A stretch of DNA of 64,000 nucleotides from Sindora glabra (GCA_020226215.1 CM035226.1:92280895-92344894); one strand, 5' to 3'; shown: positions 1 through 12,163, counted from the stretch's first letter. A program made the numbers and translations. The notes: a model not told the origin generated them from the letters alone.

Positions 1-740
1 TCTCATGTATTTTCTTCTTTACTCATAAAAATCTTATTTTTAACATGAAAATGAAAACCCTATTTTCTGTTGTTGACCCAATTGCCAATGCATTCAAATT
101 TTTCCTTGAAAAACTTATATGGAAAGCCAAAATCCCACATAAGATCAAGGCTTTCTTCTGCTTATCCTCTATACATGTAAATTCTTTTCCTTCTCTAAAT
201 AATATTTTCATTTTCTCTGAAAAAAAAGAATCAAGACATTCTTCTAGAAAGCTATCCCAATAACATCAACACTGAGGATTTACTGCAGCTGCAGGCCAGA
301 TCACCAAACATTTTTACTTTGTTATTCGTGTCATGTTTAGTTCCTCCTCAAAAAGCTGCACAGATCTCTCCTTTCACTAGCAGGCACTTTCCTTGTAAGG
401 CATTTTCAGTGTATTTGGGGAGCCTTTGGTCTGGTGTAGTGATATGGTTATGTTCAGCTATTTTCAAGTACAGAGACTATGGCAAGAAGAAAGCCAAGAC
501 CCTTTGGCTTCTGTGTGAAGTATGCTGTTGTTTGGGGATATTTTATTTATTTTATTTTTTTAAGAGGAACACAAGGATTTTCATCACATGTTTGCCCTTA
601 TCCTTTCTATGGGATAAGATCATATTTTTGGGCTTCATTCTGGTCCTCAGCTCCTTTGTGTGACATCCAAAGAAATTGGAAAGTTGCTTTTGTCATGATG
701 GGTTTTAGCTACTCTTTTTCTCATTTACACTTTATGTAGT
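1..740 (+). mobile_element. Decayed LINE (non-LTR) 3' end, zf-RVT region
   Basis: Frame 3 from 45 reads a segment with the residues IWKAKIPHKIKAFFCL, matching the plant LINE reverse-transcriptase zinc-binding (zf-RVT) signature of the form lWKaKiPpKvKaF.WL. It is followed, after stops and frame changes, by NTEDLLQLQARSPNIF near 270-318. A later stretch (about 490-720) fits the usual tail of these proteins: KTLW, then RNTRIF, then LWDKIIF, and finally CDIQRNWKVAF in another frame. Several frameshifts and stops show that it is dead. It probably lies in an intron of the NRPE1 gene whose exons start at 2365, but the window does not show the upstream exons. A related scrap occurs at 27949-28160. 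Confidence 0.6.
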
Positions 741-1165
741 TTTATATCTTCTTGTTTCGCTACTGATATGTTGTATTTAGGTAAATAATGGTTTAAGAGG
801 GGAACTGAGTATGATTAAAATGTATAATATTTTGCTGTCATTGTGAGGCGGCATTGGCAGTTACAGAATAAGCATTTTTCTTTGTTGGGGATTTCATGGG
901 GTTGTCTTGATTCTTTAAACATTTTCTTATCAAGCAGATATGGTTTTTTAGGTCATAACAAGGAAAAAAGCGCACTTTAAGAAGTGTCATGACTTGTTAT
1001 TATCTAGCGTAAATGGTTGGGGAAGGAATACTAGAGTCTTTAAACCAAACATTTCAGCCTGCTTTTGGTGTGGGATAAGATAGTGTTTGTTTGTTGGTTG
1101 TGGCTTAAAGATCATGGTGTTACATATGCTGCTTTTATTCTATAAGCAATCTTTCTTTTGAGGAT
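741..1165. other. Non-coding, probable NRPE1 intron
   Basis: AT-rich sequence without coding signal between the LINE scrap and the Mutator-like element. I see nothing further in it. Confidence 0.5.
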
Positions 1166-2052
1166 GGCTCATCCAATGGTTGTCAGTATCGTGATCCTAC
1201 TGAGAATCGTAAGGGAAAGCTGGGATCATAAATTATAGGATCGTAATGGGATCGTAAGATCCTATTTCAAAGCTCCATCTATATTTTATACATATGCTTG
1301 TAACATTTTTGTAAGAAGAATTACAATTTTAAAGAATTTAAATATGTATAAATAATTAGAAGACACACACATTGTCATAAATTAAATGCAAATAATAAAT
1401 TATGAAGTTGTAACTGATCTAAATTGGTAAATTTAAAACATTACCCAATTTTGCAAGGCTTAGTGAACACAATAATTGAACTAACAGCACCCAGCAACCT
1501 ATAAAAATTTCTATTAAACATTATAAAATATACTGCACAGTACAACAAGGAAGAAAGATAGGGTTCTGTGATAGCTCTCCAATGCACAGCTCAAATAAGG
1601 TGGTGGCTCTCCAAGACTGGCAGCAAACCAGCACCAGGAAGCATCAAGTAATGGCACCAGTGAGCAAGGAGGAGTGCAAAGCAGCACGATTTTAAGATGA
1701 CTGTGATGAAGGTATGCGTATCTGCCCTCTGTTTTTCGAAGATGAATACGCAACACAGCAGCCGAATAGGTTCTCTCTTGTGACAGTGATCAATTGGGTA
1801 ATTGGGTAATTTTCTGTTTTCTTTAAATCCAGCCCAACCACTGATAACCCATCCTAAAACAATCTGTACATAGAATCGCAGAACTTGGGGGGATTGCATG
1901 ATCCCACTGATTGAAGCGATCTGTCACTATTAGATTGCAGATCCCAGCAGCAAACATTTTGGATGACGAGTTATCACAAATTGGGGAGATTGAATTGCAG
2001 AATCATGCAATCCTACGCGTTGACTCGTGATATTGACAACTTTGGCTCATCC
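1166..2052. mobile_element. Non-autonomous Mutator-like element with 9-bp TSD
   Basis: An exact 9-bp direct repeat, ggctcatcc, occurs at 1166-1174 and 2044-2052. Between these copies, the left end (1175: aatggttgtcagtatc) is the approximate reverse complement of the right end (gatattgacaacttt). The element is therefore 1175-2043, 869 bp, with short imperfect terminal inverted repeats. A 9-bp target duplication is the hallmark of Mutator-like elements. There is no transposase; the interior has repeated motifs such as ggatcgtaa and gattgcatgatcc near both ends, as expected of subterminal repeats. It probably sits in an NRPE1 intron. Confidence 0.75.
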
Positions 2053-2364
2053 TCTTTATTTGTAATCTTTCCCTTCTCTTAATGAAACTTTCTTTTTCTA
2101 TCAAAAAGGAAATTGTATAATATTTTCCAATCTTAAAAAGAATAAGCATTGGATTCTATCTCAGTTGGTGCCCTTGGCAAACTTTGCCTTTTTTAGCCAA
2201 TGATGGTGATGTACTTTAACATTTTTGTGTAAATGCACATCCTATTTTCCTTTCTTGTTAGTTGTAGTGAATAAAACAATTTAATATGCTTAAGTGCCGT
2301 ACAATGTGTTGGATACATAGATGCTTTGCTGTTTCTCATTCTGCATTTTGTCTCAAACGAATAG

Positions 2365-5300
2365 GAGATCCGCGTATCAGCTCTGCAAGTATAATCTGGG
2401 CTAGTCCAGACGCAAACACATGGGTGCAAAACCCACGCAAGTCTCGGAAAGGTGAATTGGCACTGGATGTTGTTCTTGAGAAGACAGCTGTAAAACAAAG
2501 TGGAGATGCATGGAGGATTGTATTGGACTCTTGCCTTCCGGTCCTGCATTTGATTGATACCAGACGATCAATCCCATATGCAATTAAGCAAGTTCAAGAT
2601 CTGCTGGGGATTTCTTGTGCATTCGATCAAGCTGTTCAGGTATTTCTGTTCCTTCATTCTATCATTAATCTTTCATATGAGCTATTGATGTCATGTCTTG
2701 GAATATATTAAAAGGTAATATTGAAGGGTCTTATTTGTTTTTCCACCATTTGTAGATTCATATTACATATAAAAAGAATATGCAAAAAGAGAATGTGTCT
2801 TTAAATTTTCCATTCTACTAGTTGTGGAGCCATTTGTAAACTTATCCCATTTATATAAGCTAAGCATGCAATTTTTATTGGGATAAAAGTGGGGAATTAT
2901 TGCACGAAACGTGGACAAGAGATCCTCTTGGAGAAAAACAAAAGGAAAAGGAACAAGGCCAAACTCAAAAAAACCACCAGTCCCTGTATAAACTCACAAG
3001 GGAAACTCCTTTAAAGTTACCATGGTCTGGAAGCTGCCTACAAAGTGAGAAAACAACTACTCTGCCAAGATGTGAGGCTATAGATCTCTGTTGTAAATTT
3101 CTGGTATCTCTCTTCTACCATAAGCACCATGCTTCCCTCAGCTGGACATTCTGATGGAGACCGGAAAAGAGGCTATGATTGTCTAGTTTTAGAGACCTGG
3201 AATGTTTATGTGTGATAACAGAATTCTTGCTTAAATAAACTTCGTGCTTTTATACCAAGTACTCTGTTGGGTTACATTATAATTACCATATCTGAGTATA
3301 AATCCCTGTAAATCCTTGTCAGAGAAGAGTAGCCAAAGTATCGATTCTTTGATTTAGGCAAACCAATGAATTTAATATGTCCTAAGATGGAGTTTAACAC
3401 ACTGGTTTAGGAAATCAATTCCTTTGACTTCTAGAACCATTTCTTAATGTAGTGCTCACCCCCTGTTCAAAATAAATTAATAAATAAAAAGTGGGTATTT
3501 GTGTTCATTTTTGGTGAGAGAAGGACCTAAAATTTCATGGTTGACTGCAGCGTCTTCAAGCATCAGTCAAAATGGTGGCAAAAGGTGTTCTACGTGAGCA
3601 TCTCATTCTTTTAGCAAGTAGCATGACCTGTGGTGGTAATTTGGTTGGTTTTAACACTGGTGGCTACAAAGCATTGTCTCGTCAATTGAATGTTCATGTA
3701 CCCTTCACTGAAGCGACACTTTTCGTAAGCAATTCTCATCCTTGAATCATATTATATGAAAGTGTGTTTTGCAAATTGAATGGTGCTGCTTTTGTCTTAC
3801 CTTGTATGTATAATAAATTACAGACACCTAGAAAATGTTTTGAACGAGCTGCTGAAAAATGCCATACAGACTCTTTATCAAGCATCGTTGCTTCCTGTTC
3901 ATGGGGCAAACCTGTGGCAGTAGGTACAGGGTCAAGGTTTGATGTGTTATGGGATTCAAGAGAGGTATTTCAATTATGTTGAAGTTATTCTCTAAAATTT
4001 AAGATTATATATTTGACTTGATTTACTGTTTGGATTTATGTAAATGTTATTTATTAGTGCCTTCTGTTTTGCAGGTGAAATCTAACAAATTTGCTGGAAT
4101 GGATGTTTATGATTTCTTGCATATGGTGAAAGGTACAAATGGGGAGGGGATAAATCATGCATGTTTGGGTGATGAGGTTGATTATTTAATGGAAGAGGAA
4201 AATTTTGATTGGGGCATGTCCCCTGAACATAGTGGTTTTGACGCCATTTTTGAAGAGAATGATGAGCACCCACTAGTGGGTGTGGAGGGAAAGACTTCTG
4301 ACTGGGCTGGGAAAGCACAGAAAAAGGAAAATTCAAGTCCTGGCTGGGGGTCTAAAAAATTCGGTGGAAATTTGAATGAAGAAAGTCCATCCAAGGCCTG
4401 GGAGGATAGTCCTTGGGATTCCCAGAATGTTTCAAGTCATGCTAAAGCCTCCTGGAGGACACCCAATTCTGCAGATCACCAAGTCTGGGATTCCCAGAAT
4501 GTGTCACATCCAGCTGCCAGCCCTTCAGAGAAACCCAGGTCGCCAGAAAACCAAGTTTGGAATTCCCAGAAGGTGTCAAATCAAGTTGGAAGCTCTTGGC
4601 AAAAACCAAAGTCTTCTGAAAATCTTTGGGATTCTCATATGTCACATGAAGCTGGAAGCTCTTGGGAAAAGCCCAAGTCCTCAGAAAACCAAGTTTGGGA
4701 TTCTCAAAATGTGCCACATAAGGATGCAAGCTCATGGGAAAAACCCAAGTCCCAAGAAAACCAAGGTTGGGATACTCATAATGGGTCAAATTGGGCTTCA
4801 AGTTCTTGGGAGAAACACAGGTCTACAGAACACCAAAGCTGGGATTCCCAGAATCTGTCACCTAAGGCTGCAAGCTCTTGGGGAAAACCCAAGTCTGGAG
4901 AAAACCAAGGTTGGGATACCCAGAATGGGTCACAGAATGTGTCAGCTCAAGATGTAAGCTCTTGGGAAAAACCTAAGTCATCAAAAAATGAAGTTCGGGA
5001 TTATCAGAATGTGTCATCCAAGGCTGCAAGCTCTTGGGAAAGACCCAAGTCCCAAGAAAATCAAGATTGGGTTACCCAGAATGGGTCAAATCAGGCTGAA
5101 AGTTCTTGGGGAACACCCAACTCCCATGAAAACAAAGGTTGGGATACACATAATGGGTCAAAACAAGCTGCAAGCTCTTGGAATAAGCCTGAGTCGCAAG
5201 AAAACCAGGTTTGGGGTTCACAGAATGAGTCACAGGCAGCAAGTTCACAAGGATGGAATTCACAAGCTCTGGATTCCCAAAAGCCGTCAAATCAAGCTGC

Positions 5301-6884
5301 AAGCTCCTGGGCAAGTCCCAAGTCCCCAGAAAACCAAGGTTCAGAGAAACTGTCAAACCAGACTACAAATTCACAAGGATGGGATTCGCAAAATGATGTA
5401 GGTGACCCTGACAGTGAGAAGAAACATCAGTGGGGGAAGCAGGGTAGGGGATCTTTTAAGAAAAATCGTTTTGAAGGCTCACAAGGTAGGGGTTCTAATG
5501 CTGGGGACTGGAAAAACAAGAACCGCCCTACTAAATCACCTGGAGTGTCACATCATGAGACAAGCGGTTTGTATACTGTAACCAGACAACGAAAAGATAT
5601 TTTCACTGCTGAAGAAGAGGGTGTGCTCACTGATATTGAATCCATTATGCAATCCATTAGACGAATCATGCAACAAACTGGGTATGTTTTCTGAGACATA
5701 TAAATGCCCACACACCATCATGATGGAATTTCTATCAAAAGATGAAATTTGTTACCTTTTTACATATTTGTTTTTCTATTCTGTAGCCTTTTTCCTAGTG
5801 CTGCAAGCTAGATATCTAATTTGATTCTTACCTGGACTGATTGCAAGGCACATAACATGAACTGTAGTGGGGATATAATTCCTGCAATATCAGAAGGTCC
5901 TGGGACTCCCTTGTTAGTTTAGTTTACTGGCAGTTGTTTCGAGTTTGAACACTACAACTAATGGCTCTTGATAGTTTGATCTGCCCCTCTAATGAAAGCT
6001 TACAACCAATTGACCCTTGCTCTTAACTACCCTAGCTTTTCTCTATTATTCTTATTATATTTGTCCTTGTACTAAGTTTGTATAAAATCTGTAGCCTTTT
6101 TCATCTTGTCTTAATTTTCTAATAATATATTTGTGTAAAAGGTACAATGATGGGGATCCACTAGCAGCTGAAGATCAAAACTTTGTACTTGAGAATGTTT
6201 TTGAACATCATCCAGATAAAGCAGCGAAGATGGGTGCTGGAATTGATTTTGTCATGGTATGCTTCTTTTCATTGTCCTTGCTCTTCAAGAACTCACAATA
6301 ATTTATAATGATTTTGCCCTTGGTATGCTGGACTTAGAAGTTTCTATGCAATGCATGTAGTATGATTCTTTTATTCTTGTAACCCTGGTTAGGAAGTGTA
6401 CCATTTATTCTTTTATTCTTGTCACGTGATTATAGATCTCTCTGTATAATGCTATGAAGAAATATCTGTTTGTGCTCAGTGTTCTTTGGAAACCCTACAT
6501 CTGATGTTGAACTTGCCGTTATTACAGGTTAGCAAACACAGCAGTTTTCAGGAGAGCAGATGCTTGTATGTGGTCTTGAAGGATGGCCACAAAGAGGATT
6601 TTTCTTATCGGAAGTGCCTGGATAACTACATCAGGAAAAAGTATCCAGATGTTGCCGAAGCTTTTATCGAGAAATATTTCAGCAAAAAGCCTCGTCCCCC
6701 CAGAGATCTGAGTCTCCCTCCCCTACCTCCTCTGCGAGAAGAGCGTCTACCACCACCGCCTCCTCTTGGAGAAGGGAGCCTCCCTCCCCCACCTCCTATT
6801 GGGGACGGGAGCCTCCCTCCACCCCCACCGCTGGGGGATGGGATTCTCCCTATAACCTCACCGTTGCCTCTCCAAGAGCATTAG
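2365..6884 (+). CDS. NRPE1: DNA-directed RNA polymerase V largest subunit, 3' six exons (5' part outside or unrecognised)
   Basis: Exons by GT-AG reading: 2365-2639, 3551-3724, 3824-3964, 4075-5681, 6142-6256, 6528-6884 (stop TAG 6882-6884); codon phases agree across all junctions. The first three exons encode the end of the catalytic body of a Pol IV/V-type largest subunit, with motifs such as HLILLASSMTCGGNLVGFN and TEATLF/TPRKCFE...AEKCHTDSL...GSRFDVLW. The large fourth exon holds a tryptophan-rich AGO-hook region. This marks the gene as NRPE1 rather than NRPD1. Exons 4-6 then encode a DeCL (DUF3223) domain (CLYVVLKDGHKEDFSYRKCL...KYPDVAEAFIEKYF). The protein ends in a proline-rich repeat tail. 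Known role: Pol V transcribes scaffold RNA in the nucleus for RNA-directed DNA methylation, and its WG/GW motifs bind AGO4-clade Argonautes. Upstream exons are not visible in 1-2364. Confidence 0.93.
4430..5395 (+). repeat. AGO-hook coding repeat array in NRPE1, about 14 units of about 24 aa
   Basis: Within exon 4075-5681 the protein repeats an imperfect unit of about 24 residues (about 72 nt), close to SSWEKPKSSENQVWDSQN followed by a short V/GS..(K/Q)A linker. I count about 14 units between roughly 4430 and 5395. Each has two tryptophans, one after SS and one about 12 residues later. Many are in WG or GW context (SSWGKP, QGWDT, KGWDT, VWGSQ, QGWNS, QGWDS); others have lost the glycine (SWEK, VWDS). 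Further WG/GW motifs lie outside the array (DWGMS, PGWGSK, QWGKQ). WG/GW platforms of this kind are known to dock Argonaute in NRPE1. Confidence 0.9.
6702..6866 (+). repeat. Five 11-aa proline-rich tandem units at the NRPE1 C terminus
   Basis: In frame with the last exon, five consecutive 33-nt units encode RDLSLPPLPPL, REERLPPPPPL, GEGSLPPPPPI, GDGSLPPPPPL and GDGILPITSPL. The protein then ends with PLQEH and the stop. The array directly follows the DeCL domain. The Arabidopsis protein is known to end in a glutamine/serine-rich tail, so this proline-rich tail appears lineage-specific; that comparison is from general knowledge, not from an alignment. Confidence 0.88.
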
Positions 6885-7780
6885 ACACATGAAAGCCCAG
6901 TTTTCAAGTTTTGTACATAATAGGAATGACGGTTTGAGTTGCCAACAATGTAGTCAGGTTTAGCATGTGAATGATAGCTAACCACATGTTTGGCTAAATG
7001 CGTCCCTCCTATGCATCGTTTAATGTTGCTACTCTTAGAATGACAGTCTTTTGAAATTTGATAATGAACTTTCAACAATGCCTTGTAGGGGCATTGTTTT
7101 GTGAATTGGGTCTCTGCCTTCATAGCTCTCTGCTGACCTGTAAAAAACCAATTTCATTGCATTTTCACAAGTCTTTTTCCCCCATGCAATTATCTCGTTT
7201 GTGATTCAGATTCCGATTGCAGGGTTTCTCGGAATGAAAAATATAAAGGTAAATTATACCCACCTCTTTTGATATTTAACGATTTAACATAATTACATAG
7301 TTTTTCTTTATTTTCTAAAATATACACTTACTCCCTCACAATTGAATTTACATCTACTTTTATAACGGCAACATTTGCCTAAAATAAGTGGACATTTAAA
7401 CCCTTCTGAGTATCAACATATCCATAAAAAAAAATTCTTTATCCGTGTTGCTCATAAAAATTGCCGTAATCAAAATGGGTTGCTCTCCACGCTTTAAAAT
7501 CCATTAATTAAGATTACGCGCTTTAAAATTCATTGGCTGTTGCTAACGAAAATTGACATAACAAGAAAAAAATCCATTACGCACTTTAAAATTCATTATG
7601 GACTTATGCTCTGGTCTAACAGGAAATTGAAAGCAAAAAGCAATCTTTTATGCAATTTGCAAAACATTGTAAAGCAAAAATGACTATAAAACTGATAAAA
7701 TAGGAAAAGAAAAAAAACATAAAACGGGAAAAAAAACTTCATTCTTAAATCCTAATGGTCTTTGAAGTAGACAGCATTCT
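6885..7780. other. NRPE1 3' flank and intergenic
   Basis: It contains the presumed NRPE1 3' UTR directly after the stop. I did not find a convincing polyadenylation signal. From about 7240 on, the sequence becomes AT-rich, with short repeated phrases such as gcactttaaaattcatt (near 7515 and 7585). No coding signal is seen. Confidence 0.5.
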
Positions 7781-8318
7781 GGTCATGCCAAACCATAGCA
7801 TTCAGACGGGTTGGTTCTAACATGTGAAATTCAAGGACTTCTTTGCTTCCATCACTTCCACAACTCTATTCCATTCCCTCTTCTTCTCCAATAACTCTTC
7901 GTAATTCTAGCATCTGTTCTTCATCAAGTTCTTCTCAGCAACAGAAACAAGCATCTCGTCACAAGCTTATAATTCTAACCTTTGAATTTCTGCAATGGGT
8001 CGCCCGACCCACTTGTGCTCAAATGTACAAAATACCATAAGTCAGAAGCCTTAGCTTTGTGTTCCAACCGATCCCCATATCCGACCCAGTTGGCTCCATT
8101 CCCCAAAAATAAGGATGCAACAAATCAATTCTTTTCAAATCCAAATCCGACAACACTTCTATTCTGATCCGAATCATCGTATGGTGTGCTAGATTAGCTT
8201 TAGCACTATTTTCGACAAACACCTTCTGCAAATTAGCATGGCGGTTCAACCACTCATTGGCTCCATTTTCATCAAATTGTGAAGGATCAGATAACAGCCC
8301 GTGAATCTTTGTGAGCAA
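7780..8318 (-). pseudogene. Unrecognised coding-like remnant
   Basis: The minus strand has a 99-codon open frame (8318 to 8019) with ordinary amino-acid composition, including the stretches LSDPSQFDENGANEWL and HPYFWGMEPTGSDMG. Coding-like sequence appears to continue leftward after stops and frame changes: FEHKWVGRPIAEIQR near 8010, and EELLEKKREWNRVVEVMEAK near 7890. I do not recognise the family. The balanced base composition contrasts with the AT-rich surroundings, so a broken host gene or transposon gene is likely. No start codon context or splice structure could be fixed. Confidence 0.3.
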
Positions 8319-8339
8319 GAGGAAATACCCTCCAGTTAG

Positions 8340-9550
8340 AAGTACAGTACGATGAAATGAATATATAAAATTTAATTTAATAAATATAAAATATTTATAT
8401 TTATTTTTAATATTTATAATATTTTTTTAAAAAAAATACAATTGTATGAAATTTTGGAAGAAGTGAATGCAACTTAAAATATTAATACACACAAGACTTT
8501 CTTATTTAATTAACAATAACAATAATAATAATAACAAAATTTTATTTCATTAAGTGAGTTCAGTTGCATGGATTACATTAGATTATTAGAATTTATTTAA
8601 AATTAAAATTTTAAAATATTATTTATCAATAAATTCTTTTATATAATTTTCTTCAATATCTTTTTTAATCTTCCTTTACACCTAAGATTAAAGATTATGT
8701 GTTCGACTTTTCTCATTAGTACTTCAGATAATCCTCTTTACACATGATCAAATTATTTTAACTGATTTTCTTTATTCAGTTAACAACTTATCATAAATAC
8801 AAGTTATCATACATGCACTTTCACTTTCCTCACTTTTCTCTCACATATGGACATGTAAAATAGGACTTGTGACTAGAGATAATCCGGGTAACCTATGGTC
8901 ATGAGCTAATATAGACAAGCCTACTCGAGCAAAAGCCCATGCAGTCGCGAGCTTGATCACGGGTAAACAATTATTTTTTAATTATTTCTTCTTACATTTA
9001 AACCTAATATATATTAAAAAAATTTAATTTTTTACCTAAATAATTTAATAAAAATTAAAATATTAAAATATAATTTATAAATTATAAAATAAAATAATTA
9101 AAAAAATACTGGTTATCCACATGTAAACCTGCACCACGTGCAGTACAGTACAGTACAGACATCCTAGCATAAAATTCACATTTAATACAGAATTGTACGG
9201 ATAAGTCTGTAATCTGTGCAGACTAGAGTCGTATAAATCCATTCCATCTGTTTTACATGTCTATTGCGTGGGGTACGGCTTCTTCCTTTGTGGGGTGGTC
9301 TACATATAATCGTGAGATCAGTTCCCTCGCGAATGAGGTTCTTGTGAGTTTTCACTGAACAAAACTCACGGAAGCATCTGTCATTGTTTATCTAGCATTA
9401 TTTTTCATAGACTAGACGTTGCACGAGTTTTTGAAGAATTAGCTACCTTATTTTCCAAACATGCCGATCCCTCTGGCTGTCCTTCTTTCCCGCTCCTCAA
9501 TATCAATATTGGTTCTATTTGCTGGAAAATTTTATTTGTTTATATAAAAT
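8340..9550. other. AT-rich intergenic DNA
   Basis: There is no gene. It contains a short AAT-type microsatellite (about 8512-8537) and a block at about 8875-9170 that is richer in GC at both ends (gataatccgggtaacc near the left, ggttatccacatg near the right), suggesting a small inverted-repeat element that I could not delimit. A cagta repeat lies near 9143-9158. Confidence 0.5.
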
Positions 9551-9552
9551 TG

Positions 9553-10087
9553 ATTAAAGTATTATTTTAATTTCTTATAGATGTGAATTTTCTTAATTTA
9601 ATACTTATTTAATTTTCATTCTCAATTTAATCCTTTACAAATTCAATTTCTTTTGATTAAGTCATCCACATCTACTTCAAATTATATTTATTAAAATATG
9701 TGAAAGTTTAAAATTTAACTTGAAGCCATTTGATATTTGCATGGACACTAAATGATCTGCATAAAAGTAAATATCTTAGTAAATTAATAAAGTATTATAA
9801 TAAATGTTAAAAAAGACATAATTAAAGTGATTATCATGTATTTTTAATTTTAAATTAAAGTTGTATAGTTAGCATAGAGTATGAATGGTGTTATACAAGT
9901 ATTGGATGGTGTCACATATGAATCTAGGCTTTATGTTTTCAATTTTATTAAAAAAACAAGTGTTGAATGGCTAAAGGGATCTAATTAAATCAAATTAAAT
10001 CTTTAAAGGATCAAATAAGAATAAAAATTAAATAAGGATCAAATTGAGAAAATTTGTATCTTTGAGGGACCAAAATAATGTTTTACT
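9553..10087. mobile_element. Long-TIR non-autonomous DNA element
   Basis: The left arm (about 9553-9665, beginning aagtattattttaatttc) is the imperfect reverse complement of the right arm (about 9980-10087, ending gggaccaaaataatgtttt) over roughly 100 bases. Shared stretches include tctcaatttgatcctt-type sequence. The middle has no ORF. The two arms make a foldback structure of about 535 bp, as in MITEs or Mutator-like foldback elements. I could not identify a target-site duplication, so the ends are approximate. Confidence 0.55.
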
Positions 10088-10500
10088 CACTATAAAATAA
10101 AAGAGTAATATAATTAAAAAAATATGATACTATATTACTAGTGGGAAAAAAATAACATCTTATGTGAAATAATTTTTTTTACCATATTATTTATATTTAA
10201 CATTGAATAAATAAAAGATCTTCTGCTATTTTGATATTTTATAATTATATTTTTAAGAAAATAAATATTTTTTATTAAAATAAATAGATCCTGTGCAAAA
10301 GCCTCCCAAAAATCAAATTATTTTTTCAATTGCGGTCTAATTAATATCTTTATATTACCTGGTTTTGTTGCAATCTGTAGAGGAAGTAGACATTCTATAT
10401 ATAGATGTCGTGAAATTTCATCTAATGTCGATGGGTAAATAAATTATTTTTCGCATCTATTACATAATGAAATGAAAAGAAAAATGCAAATATAATAAAT

Positions 10501-10758
10501 GTGCTAAGTTAAGGATTTTTATGGGGCTAAGGATTGACATTAAGAATGAATATCTTATCTTAGGTATGACTTGTTGATGTAACTCTAACTTGACCCTTTA
10601 TGATAAGGTTTAGTTTTTTCTTTAGGTGATAGGAGAGGTTTTATTTTTTAGTGCTGAGGTGAGGATTTTTGTGGGGTTAAGGATTTACATCAAGGATGTA
10701 TATCTTATCTTTGATGTAACTTGTTGATGTAACTCTAATTTGACCTTTTATGATAAGT
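10501..10758. repeat. Direct repeat, two units about 150 bp apart
   Basis: Unit A (10501-10611) and unit B (10651-10758) share gtgct(a/g)ag(t)t...aaggattttt, atatcttatct, acttgttgatgtaactctaa and tatgataag in the same order. Copy 2 of the duplication lacks this whole 10500-10893 segment, so it was gained in copy 1 or lost from copy 2. Confidence 0.75.
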
Positions 10759-11757
10759 TTTTTTTTTTAAAAAAAAGAAGAGGGATTAAATTATTAAACG
10801 GGATGCAAGATTTTAGGATTAAATTGAGAATGCAAAGGAAAGAAAATTTTCAAAAAATATTATATACTACTTAATTCGTGGTATACTACAATCCATAATA
10901 TGATACAAAAGTATCATGTTAAGTAAACTTTTGATTTATGGAATAAGTTTAATTGATATGTGATGCATGTAAAAATATTATTTGATTCACTTATATATAT
11001 AATTTTCATAATTTAAAAAATTAGAAATAACTAATGGAGGGTCCGTGTCTAGTACGAGGTAAAGTAATTAATTAAAATTATTTTAATAGTATATAATTTA
11101 TCATAAAATAAAATTTTGATGAAATAATTATTATCAATTTCATTTGAAAAAAAATTGAACATAAAATTGATCTTTAAAATCACCATAAAGAATAAAGGAA
11201 AAATAAAAATTTCACTAAATTTTATATTAACAAATTTGTAATAATATCCTCTATGTATTAAAATGAACTTAATGTAAATGAATCCATCATTTATTTATTT
11301 ATTTTATTAAGGAAGGACAAATTTCTCTACACTTTCTTCCCATCAGAAAAAAAGAAGAAGAAAAGATAATGTTAAATTTATAATGTAGAAATTATTACAT
11401 GTTTACTAAAAAATATCAAATATATATATCTCCTATGACATTGTTTTCGAACTATATACTAATTTATATATTTATGTCAAGATATATTATTTATGAAGAT
11501 TAAAAGCCTATATTATCTCTTAAATTTGTAAGCATGTGTGCATAGCTTCTTCACACGCGCTCCTGCACGTGTTTAGAAACTTTTTTGCTTAGTTTAAAAA
11601 TATTTATTTTTTTACAATTTTATCATATGTTATTGTATTCAAATTACATTCAATATATTTACTTTTAATTTTTTTTATAACATTTTTCACTTTGTATCTC
11701 TCTCACTTTTTGATTTTATATGTCATTTGTTAAGTATAAAAAAAGGCCGAGATTACA

Positions 11758-12100
11758 ATACCCTAGAGCTGTTCACGGGTAACTCGCCCTGGACACGTGG
11801 ACAAATAAGAGAATGACACATGGACGCTTGCAGAAAAACTCCAGGTCACTTCCGCTCCTTTGCCCCAAATTATCAATTCGTCATTCAACTTTCTATTAAT
11901 TTAAGTAATCGAACTATCTTTGCCCATATATATCCCATAATCTTTTCTGTGCAAGCAGGCAACTTGATCGAATAGAGTCGAATTGCGCTCAACTAATCGA
12001 GTCGAATCGGAATCGGAATTGTCAAGCTCCAAATCGCTCAGAAAGGTTGATAATTCATCCTTGAAGCTGAAGATGACCCCTTATTATTGCCATTATATAA

Positions 12101-12163
<63 letters not shown>

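Noticed and set aside
4430..5395. Regular direct repeats resembling a CRISPR array or minisatellite
   Set aside because: The repeats are in frame, protein-coding and imperfect, with no spacer pattern; the genome is a plant.
4376..5401. Long open frames overlapping NRPE1 exon 4 in other frames and on the minus strand
   Set aside because: They are shadows of the repetitive AGO-hook coding sequence; the NRPE1 frame is supported by splice phases and domain matches.
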